From: FW021-bin31 sp964558275
Lineage (GTDB): Bacteria > Bacteroidota > Bacteroidia > Chitinophagales > Chitinophagaceae
Length of the DNA: 26,723 nucleotides
Direction: 5' to 3'
NCBI GenBank assembly: GCA_964558275.1
Contig: CAZLDH010000020.1
Coordinates: 1 to 26,723 of the forward strand
A program made the translations under genes and the position numbers. Positions 26,605-26,723 of the stretch are shown here, piece by piece. The notes below the pieces were generated by a model. The model ran no database searches. It worked only from the letters and a program-made list of their open reading frames with translations, and had not been told where the DNA came from. How positions within the stretch are numbered: the stretch's first letter is position 1; each line of letters opens with the position of its first letter.

Positions 26605-26723
26605 AGTTTAAATGTTAAAAAACCTTATTACTTCAGTAATCTGGAAAATCTGTCCTTGATTGAACCTTATTAGCTTATTCCGGCTAACTACTATCGAAAA
26701 AAATGCTTAAAACTAAAGATTAT

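Noticed and set aside
26666..26686. Possible terminator hairpin TTAGC...GCTAA after the sulfatase
   Set aside because: The stem is only five base pairs with an eight-base loop and the A/T tract behind it is on the wrong strand and short. It is not convincing.
26605..26723. Start of another gene at the right edge
   Set aside because: No start codon with a usable open frame is visible in these 119 bases; the operon may continue beyond the window, but that cannot be shown.

Overview
The window comes from an AT-rich member of the Bacteroidota. The evidence is a SusC/SusD pair, the type IX secretion/gliding protein SprA, -7 promoter elements of the TAnnTTTG type, and little Shine-Dalgarno sequence before genes. 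I cannot name the genus from sequence alone. No tRNA, rRNA, CRISPR array, insertion sequence or phage gene was seen.

Left part (1-10070), core genome. On the minus strand a ruvA-sprA operon runs off the left edge; sprA is cut after about 2164 codons and appears to start at a TTG. Divergent from it are fabH (fatty-acid initiation), a short family 2 glycosyltransferase convergent with fabH (their stop codons overlap), and anmK (peptidoglycan recycling). Several of these genes have recognisable Bacteroidota promoters with very short leaders.

Middle (10071-15424). After a 384-base AT-rich gap comes a three-gene envelope cassette: a small porin-like beta-barrel, a secreted protein of unknown family (392 aa), and a 1004-aa protein with an N-terminal barrel, a long coiled coil with DSL-type repeats, and a C-terminal OmpA peptidoglycan-binding domain. 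All three have signal peptides. They look like one outer-membrane assembly tethered to the cell wall. This is the least explained part of the window.

Right part (15491-26604), a polysaccharide utilisation locus. A lacI-SDR operon (minus strand) faces a susC-susD-DUF4959/5126/5000-DUF4998/discoidin-sulfatase operon (plus strand). The 301-base gap between them holds promoters for both directions and two LacI-type operator candidates: one over the lacI start codon, one over the -33 box of susC. The reading is a sulfated-glycan uptake system repressed by the LacI protein until a sugar ligand appears. SusC/SusD bind and import the glycan, the two discoidin-fold lipoproteins take the SusE/F position, the sulfatase removes sulfate, and the SDR may process a released sugar. 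No glycoside hydrolase or lyase is present, so the locus probably continues to the right. The last 119 bases hold no gene I can support.
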